Shown here: positions 18,836 through 24,327 of the stretch, piece after piece
How the letters are laid out: each line of letters starts with the position of its first letter
Position numbering within the stretch: the stretch's first letter is position 1
Assembly: GCA_015680685.1 (NCBI GenBank)
Contig: MNCI01004158.1
Span: 98,035-122,361, forward strand
From: Gnetum montanum
Taxonomy: Eukaryota > Streptophyta > Gnetopsida > Gnetales > Gnetaceae
Direction of reading: 5' to 3'
Length of the DNA: 24,327 bases
Notes under the pieces: generated by a model
What the model was told of the DNA's origin: nothing
Database searches by the model: none
The model's input: the letters and a program-made list of their open reading frames with translations, nothing else
Made by a program: the position numbers and the translations under genes

Positions 18836-20258
18836 GTATGTTTTATTGTTCTTGAATATTTTATAATTTCTTTTATATTTTACTTTATTTTGGCATGATT
18901 TTTTCTTATATTTTTCTAATAAACTGCTTTGTTGCCAATAGGACATAGTGATGTTGTAAATGTTTGCTAATGGTGTTTTGTTTTGGCTTCTATATTTGAA
19001 TTTTAATGATTGATAACTAAGACATGGTTTCTTTTTCATGGAATAGGTAGTGAGTCCATGTCATCAACCCATCCACAAAATTCTATGGTCTTCCTTATTT
19101 GGGAATATGAGGTTCCTTTTTCCGTAATGAAACTTTAACGAAGTTGCGACCATGGTAGTTTTCAAACTTGGGAAAGATTAAATGGATTGATAAGGGTATG
19201 ACTTCAAGGGAACTCAATGTTCTCTATACTTGCCTACTCACTTAAGTGCATGAGTGTTTTTCATGGGTTTCTTACCGTTCCATGTCATCTAATAACAAGC
19301 AGTTAACAACTCTTTGCATGATGTGGTTTCCATCCAAAAATCCATAAAAACATAAAATCCAAAAAATAATAGAAATTCAAAGCACACCCCTTAGAAAAAA
19401 TAACAAACTATAAGCACTGGTTATGGGACTAGAAAAACATGTTACCCATGCTTAAAAGTCTCCTCTAACTAAGGTCCTTTCTCACATCCTACTTCTCTTT
19501 TCTTCTCAATAAGGAATAGTGATTGATCTATGGGAGTATTCTAATGTCTTAAGGGGGTGGACTAGTCTTAGAATGTTGATTTGAAGTCACTAAAAGTGGT
19601 TGGTTTTGATCTAGACTAAGGATGGAGTTTATTAGGTTAATTAATCACAAAATCCACAAGGGACTTCATGTGACTATGAGACAAAACTCCATTCCACTTT
19701 TCTCATCATCCATCAATGCTTCACGTTATTCACCTCACTACCAATTTCCATGTCTTAGTTTGACATGTTACAATTCTTAGGTAGATTCTTTCGAATCCAA
19801 TCCTTAACTCTTCATAACCATTAATCAACTATGGGATCCATGGACTCATTGGTTTAAGGATATGCAAGGGCAAAAAGGGCATGAGCCTGCTATGGGGAGG
19901 ACCCCACTTGCATATCTATTGGTTAGGCTAGTTCAGCTCCTTATCCTTAAGCATTTTCATAATCAAACCATTTTGCAATCCCCATCAGTTGCATTCAACT
20001 GTGAGCTCCTTAAGGCATTTTCTCCATAAAATTTCATTCTCCCAACCATTCACTATTTTTTTTTTTTTGTGAATTAATAAGCCTTCTTCAAGTATTTCAT
20101 CATGTTCACGACTTTTCTAACTCTCTGTAGATCCCAATTTCATGTTAAAACTCCTAGTATTTTTTGAAATATTTCAAGTGAAAAATTTTCTAGAACAACT
20201 CCATCAATGGGACCTCATATATCAAGCACCTACATAGATGAGATCCTGTCAATGTTGT
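18836..20258. other. Non-coding tail, probably A 3' region, no LTR recognised
   Basis: AT-rich sequence with no convincing open frame or domain on either strand. It could be A's untranslated 3' region or part of an A LTR, but without the 5' LTR in the window there is nothing to match it to. A run of ten or more T is at about 20057-20067. Confidence 0.4.
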
Positions 20259-22153
20259 TGTTGATGCATAAAATTTGCACACACACCAACATTGGGAAAG
20301 AAAACTTAATTTAATAGACTATTGTCTAGTGTACCTTTTGTGTGGATACGAAAACTCGAGAATAGTCTCATTTGGAAAGGGCTATGTGGCCTTTTGAAAA
20401 TAGTAAGCCAAATTAAAGAAATTAAAATTTAAATTGAATGAATCGGGATTTAGATTAAATTACTGTTTGAAAGTCAAAAATACAATAGGTAACTAAATAA
20501 ATAAATAAATTTTCTCTGGTCTCCGTTGCCATGGTTGGTTTGTCATTGCTAGCAAGAAAATCCTAAAACGACCATCATAGAGGGAGAGAGAGAAATAGTG
20601 AGAAGGAAAGAAAGAGTCTATCGTGATGCACCACCATGTGCCTCACCATCACTTACTGTTGATGGTAGAAAACCTTGAGAGACAGTCCACTACCACGTGC
20701 TCGCCTACAACCACCGTCACCACAGTCACAGCTACTGCCACGTTGATGTGGTAACTGCCAGGCCATCGCTCCTCGCACATGCTGCACTTGTGGTTGCCTG
20801 CAAGAGGCTGCCTACAGTCGTGCACACTGTTTGCACTGTTGTAGCTATGTAGTAGCAACTGTCAGGTCCCGTTGCCGACTGGAAGAGAATAGTAAAAGAA
20901 AGAAACCATCGCCTACCTATTTCTGTAGTGGAGAGATGGGCTCTGCAAGAAGGCCTTCTAGCACCATGGGTCAAATGTCTGTGCTGTGGTCTGGTGCTGC
21001 ATGTCAGATGTCTGAGCCCCCTACCGCAATCCTAATGCCACCACAATGCCTTCCACAGAAAAAGAAAAAGAAAGAAACCACTGCCTGTTGGTTTCTTGTA
21101 CGTCCCTTGGAACTGACACACTACTGTCCACGCATCGGTTGTTTGATAACAGCTTCCTGGTCGGCCACCCCCACTCAAGATCTAATCCTTCCTTGCCCAT
21201 AGAATGATCCCTGCCTTTATAGTCATTGCTGCAGTAAGTTGCGACCACTCTTGCCGTTACACCACATGCCCACCATGAAACGCTGCCTAGGAAAATTATC
21301 ACCACCACCCCATGCTGCATGTCAAGCCCACCACAATTTGCCAACGAAACCGTAGCCACATTCTACCGCAAGTCGCCCACGTTTTGGCTGTAACTGCATT
21401 CACGACCACCAACTTCCCACGTCCACTATTTCCATGTAATGCCACCATCTTAGGTTTCCAGATTCTCCTCCATGCCAAAGCTAGTCAAACATGCCCTCTG
21501 CTCTGCCAAAGTTGTAGAGGATGTGAGGCAGATTCCTGCACATTGATCCCATTAGGACCATAACATCGACTTAGTCACTAAATTAAAGCCCTTTAGATGT
21601 TACAAAGGTTGCCCAGATGTTGGACTGCTAATTTTGATGTTTCCAGCTTGAATGCTGCACCCACTCTGCATCATTATTGCTATTTTTGATTTTATGGCAT
21701 GCTGGTCTAAATTCTAAGTTTGATTTATTATTCTTTTGAACATGGCTGCTATCAAAATTTTAGTAGCAAATATCTATTCGCTAACAAGCTTTAGGATGCT
21801 TAACTTTATTTCTACCACCTTTAATTGAATGGATTAAGCATGAAACCAAGAAACTCATCAAAGGTAAATGGTATTAGGTATAATCAAATGATAGTAATTG
21901 AATTCTAAGCATGTTGATCTAATAAAAAGAAGCAGATCACTAATGATTAATAACTTCTAGGAGGAAAATTAGGATCACATGTCTAATTCCTAGTTTGGAC
22001 CATAATATATATTTACATTTTTTAAATGCACCAATATATATCAACGCATTTGTTTCAAATAAAGTAATGGTATTAAATTGTGAAACTATATCTTAGTGGG
22101 TAAACTAATTAATCATGGCCCCATGCCTAACATGGGTGAGGTTGACATCAACA
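20259..22153 (-). repeat. Element D 3' LTR (1.9 kb)
   Basis: On the minus strand it starts TGTTGATGTCAACC at 22153 and ends ATGCATCAACA at 20259, giving TGTTGAT/ATCAACA terminal inverted repeats. A purine-rich tract lies immediately before the start, and an integrase C-terminus lies upstream in the same orientation. The interior is mostly non-coding, with a CAC/CCA-rich GC patch at 20630-20800 and AAGAAAG purine runs around 20885-20910 and 21058-21080. Short open frames there have no recognisable content. Because the second LTR is outside the window, the left end rests on the termini alone and could shift by 3 or 6 bases in the TGTTGTTG run. Confidence 0.68.
21210..21222 (-). promoter_or_regulatory. 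Candidate TATA box of element D LTR
   Basis: On the minus strand CTATAAAGGCAGG. It would place U3 at about 930 bp and the transcript start near 21185. It is the best TATA match I noticed in this LTR. Confidence 0.45.
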
Positions 22154-22168
22154 CTTAGCCCCCAAACC
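22154..22168 (-). promoter_or_regulatory. Polypurine tract of element D
   Basis: On the minus strand GGTTTGGGGGCTAAG sits directly against the TGTTGATG start of the 3' LTR, the expected place for the plus-strand primer of an LTR retrotransposon. Confidence 0.65.
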
Positions 22169-23440
22169 TTAATTGCATGCAAGTGCAAGTATAGCAAAAT
22201 CACAGAAATTTTGAAATGAGATGCAACAAAAAGAGAATCGAAAACATCATAAAACAAACTATTAAAATTTAAAAGTAAACTATACTAATCTTAACATGAT
22301 TAAAAATAACCATATAATTAAAAGAAAACTAGACGTGGGCCATCCTTACCACACCATCTTATTCAATTAAAATTTAAATATATAATTCATTATTTTAACT
22401 ACATAGATATAGATATAAATATAATTAAAATATAACTAAGATCGCATTCCCAGTCTTCTCATAAGGTAAAAGTCAAAAGCACGTGAACTACTTTGAGCAC
22501 AAGACCTATGCCAAACTTAAGGCTCAAGTTAAATCATAGCTAGACACAACTTTCAGATTTTCCTTAGGCTTCTTTTTTTCTTTTTTTTCGTTGATGTTCA
22601 AAAGGGAAAACAGAGATTAGGGTGAGGATTGCTATTGGACCCCATCACACTTAAGAACTTATTACACTACCAATGAACACAGTCCTTATTCTTCTTCTTT
22701 TTTCTTAAGGAAACTTTGCTCATGGTGTACTTCATTTTTAAGGTAGAAATTCCAACACAAGTCTAGTCAGTTAGTTGCATTGCCAAAGAACACAGTCCTT
22801 TTGAAACTTTGCCCATGGTGCAGTTCAACCCTCGTGTATGTGCCTTTGATTACAATTTGATGACATCATAGTATGTCTCCTAGGTGGCTAAGGGTTCTCA
22901 AGTGGAGATGAATACAATTCATCCTGTTGTTCACAAGATAGCCATGGATCATCACACTTGAGGGCTAGAGCTTAGGAGAGGGAAAATGGAGATTTCTAAG
23001 ATCACCTAGTGATTATGTCTAACCACTCTCCAATGTCACATGTCCTACACTCACATGATCATGATGATTACATGATAAGTTAGCATAAATTTCATGCTCC
23101 ATAATCCAACATACAAATAAAACTAAAATCTTGAAAAAGAATAAGAATGATCAAAGCATTATTGAAATATATAATATAAAGGAGACTTCATGTAATAGTA
23201 ATAATAAATATTATATAAGGCATTACTAACATTATTTTCCAATGGTTCTCTTATGATTCAATGCCTAGTAACTCAAATGACCATAATGATTATTAAAATC
23301 ATATGAAAAACAAAAAAAAAAAAAGTAAAACCAAAATCAATATGCTAAGAAAAAGATGATAGAAATGTAGAAAATATGCATATGCAACTATATACAAATG
23401 AAATGCATGGTGAAGGGGAAGAAAACATGCAACTAAGAAT
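22169..23440. other. Element D post-pol non-coding region
   Basis: No coding domain seen. It contains an imperfect direct repeat: GAACACAGTCCTT...GAAACTTTGCTCATGGTG at 22675-22722 and GAACACAGTCCTTTTGAAACTTTGCCCATGGTG at 22789-22821. It also holds AT-rich runs (22240-22440) and an A-run of about 14 at 23310-23324. Confidence 0.6.
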
Positions 23441-24051
23441 CTAATAATGCTCCAAATGAAATGCATTGAAGTTCCTATGTAACCTATGTCCTTGCATGTT
23501 AGCAATTTTGTATACATTGGGGCCAATGGCATCTTTAACTTAGAATGGGCCTGACCACATAGGAAAGAACTTACCTTGAAGATTTTCTTGGTCAAATGTT
23601 CTATCTCTTTCCAAGACTAGGTCTCCTATCTTAAAGACTTCACCAAGATACTTCCTATCAAGACATCATTTAACAATTTCTCAATAATTATGATCAAGAC
23701 ATAATTTTAACTTGTTTGTTAATTTTCTATCAGGTATCAAATTTGGATGTTTCATAAGATGAATAATTTTATATTCCACAAGTTCATCAAGTTCATCTTT
23801 CATCCAAGTTTCAATCTTAGGTTTAACATGTCTAAGTCTTGGTGAGGAATTGAATATAGCTTTTCTAGGAAGATGTTCCATGGATGTGTCATCAAAATTT
23901 GGTACACCTTCTAACATTTTAAGGGATAGGATCTCATTTATGTCTTTGTCCTCCCCTAAAGGTGGTGGATCATCTAGAAGAAATCCATCATGTTAATGAT
24001 AAGGAAAGATATCTTCATAGATTTCATTACCTTCTTTAGAAGTTTGATAGG
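23441..24051 (-). pseudogene. pol: Element D integrase C-terminal region
   Basis: Minus strand. The clearest part is the SH3-like C-terminal domain: FKIGDLVLERDRTFDQENLQ (about 23637-23578), GKFFPMWSGPF (about 23577-23545) followed by a TAA stop, VKDAIGPNVYKIANMQG and NFNAFHLEHY, ending at TAG (23443-23441). Family members show GDLVL and a G-KF..W.GPF..V signature here. Upstream, in a different frame, KDELDELVEYKIIHLMKHPN (about 23800-23750) fits the helical linker before this domain, and LEGVPNFDDTS and related sequence reaches 24051, where element E cuts in. A frame change lies between 23690 and 23640. Integrase would bind and join element ends; this copy is broken. Confidence 0.72.
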
Positions 24052-24327
24052 TGATGAGTGGCGAGGTACCCCTACACTCAACCATACGAAACGAGCATAG
24101 CACGCGCAATCCGGTCGAACTTTGCAAACTAAATGCCTAAACGCCGCAAGGAACACTTGGGGTTAATTAATTGTTGTCTTCCCAGACTTACTTGTTGTTG
24201 TCATGGTGTATGGTTAAGTAAGTCTGAGGTATGTGATTTTTTTGGTATTTTCTGGTTTATCTCCTATGCTAGAGGATGAAGGGTTGAGAGACTAAAACTA
24301 ATTCTAACTACAGCACTAAGTCCTAGC
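24052..24327 (-). repeat. Element E LTR, inner part cut by window end
   Basis: TGATGAGTGGCGAGGTACCCCTACACTCAACCATACGAA is almost identical to the outer end of element B's LTR, and like B it would run on the minus strand with this as the end of its 3' LTR (or of a solo LTR). Beyond about 45 bp it diverges strongly, yet the order of motifs stays the same: a CTTCCC block, the stem-loop, then a GAGGTATGTGAT block. The left flank is ATAGG. Confidence 0.8.
24183..24226 (-). other. Conserved LTR stem-loop, element E version
   Basis: CAGACTTACTT (24183-24193) pairs over 11 bp with AAGTAAGTCTG (24216-24226) around a 22-nt loop, GTTGTTGTCATGG then TGTATGGTT. The loop matches B's loop, while the two stem arms differ from B's and remain perfectly complementary. 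Confidence 0.75.

Larger units (their letters stand above)
1..20258 (+). mobile_element. Element A: old Ty3/gypsy LTR retrotransposon, split by two insertions
   Basis: The + strand carries, in order, gag, protease, reverse transcriptase, RNase H and integrase remnants, the order expected of Ty3/gypsy elements. The coding track is cut at 4724 by element B and at 14334 by element C, and picks up again in the correct domain after each. All reading frames hold many stops and some frameshifts, so the copy is dead and old. I found no A LTR: the 5' LTR would lie before position 1 or be lost, and the 3' LTR is either unrecognised in 18836-20258 or displaced beyond element D. The outer limits given are therefore the window edge and the start of D, not true element ends. 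The integrase C-terminus (to about 18660) is the last part I can assign firmly. Confidence 0.85.
20259..24327 (-). mobile_element. Element D: gypsy-type LTR retrotransposon, 3' part only
   Basis: Reading on the minus strand from the right: integrase C-terminus (24051-23441), a 1.3-kb post-pol region, a polypurine tract (22168-22154) and a 3' LTR (22153-20259). Its 5' part lies beyond the window. Element E interrupts it from 24052. D's left end abuts the tail of element A, so D probably inserted there, but the matching target duplication is outside the window. Confidence 0.75.

Noticed and set aside
18833-19039. Lys/Asn/Tyr-rich minus-strand open frame
   Set aside because: The composition follows from AT-rich sequence, and there is no domain or conserved context.
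20649-21563. GC-richer overlapping open frames as a host gene exon
   Set aside because: They lie on both strands inside a segment bounded as an LTR, have no recognisable domain, and their composition reflects CAC/CCA-rich repeats.
1-24327. Bacterial-type features (operons, Shine-Dalgarno sites, CRISPR arrays)
   Set aside because: The gene content is entirely eukaryotic retroelement debris; no regular spacer array or bacterial gene layout is present.

Overview
The window looks like intergenic nuclear DNA of a large, repeat-rich plant genome, most likely a gymnosperm and possibly a conifer. The evidence is plant-type Ty3/gypsy gag and pol remnants, a primer-binding site that matches the 3' end of plant tRNA-Asp, LTR promoters with plant TATA boxes, heavy C-to-T decay, and a Penelope-like reverse transcriptase, a class reported from conifers. 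I see no intact host gene, tRNA gene, rRNA gene or CRISPR array. Essentially every coding trace belongs to a decayed transposable element.

The layout is a nest of at least five elements. Element A is an old Ty3/gypsy element on the + strand. It gives gag (399-2400), protease (about 2587-3070), reverse transcriptase (about 3350-4290) and the first part of RNase H (to 4723). Element B (4724-13321, minus strand) is inserted inside A's RNase H. Removing it brings the two halves of the RNase H domain together, and a 5-bp target duplication (ATAGT/ATAGA) flanks it. A resumes at 13327 with the end of RNase H and the integrase zinc finger and catalytic core. It is cut a second time by element C (14334-18098), a Penelope-like element flanked by AAAAC on both sides, and resumes at 18104 with the integrase C-terminus, ending near 18660. 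A tail of uncertain ownership runs to 20258. Element D (20259 to beyond the window, minus strand) is another gypsy element, seen as a 1.9-kb 3' LTR, a polypurine tract and an integrase C-terminus. Element E, a relative of B, is inserted in D at 24052, and only part of its LTR lies in the window.

Element B is the most unusual. It has two LTRs of about 0.8 kb, a tRNA-Asp primer site and a gag homologous to A's, but no recognisable protease, reverse transcriptase or integrase. It carries instead a 922-codon second reading frame: a plant-transposon-associated domain followed by a very long coiled coil. Upstream of this frame lies a second copy of the promoter found in B's LTR U3, with GATATC-type repeats plus a CTATAAATAG box, and a branch-point and acceptor pair sits directly before the ATG. 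B therefore looks like a non-autonomous element with its own promoter for an accessory protein, probably depending on an A-like relative for pol.

The LTRs of B and E share a stem-loop whose loop is conserved while the stem has changed on both sides and kept pairing. This suggests a selected RNA structure. Element C's reverse transcriptase frame is open in one frame over about 750 codons apart from point stops, ends without an endonuclease domain, and is flanked by inverted arrays of GGGTTAGAAAA-like units.
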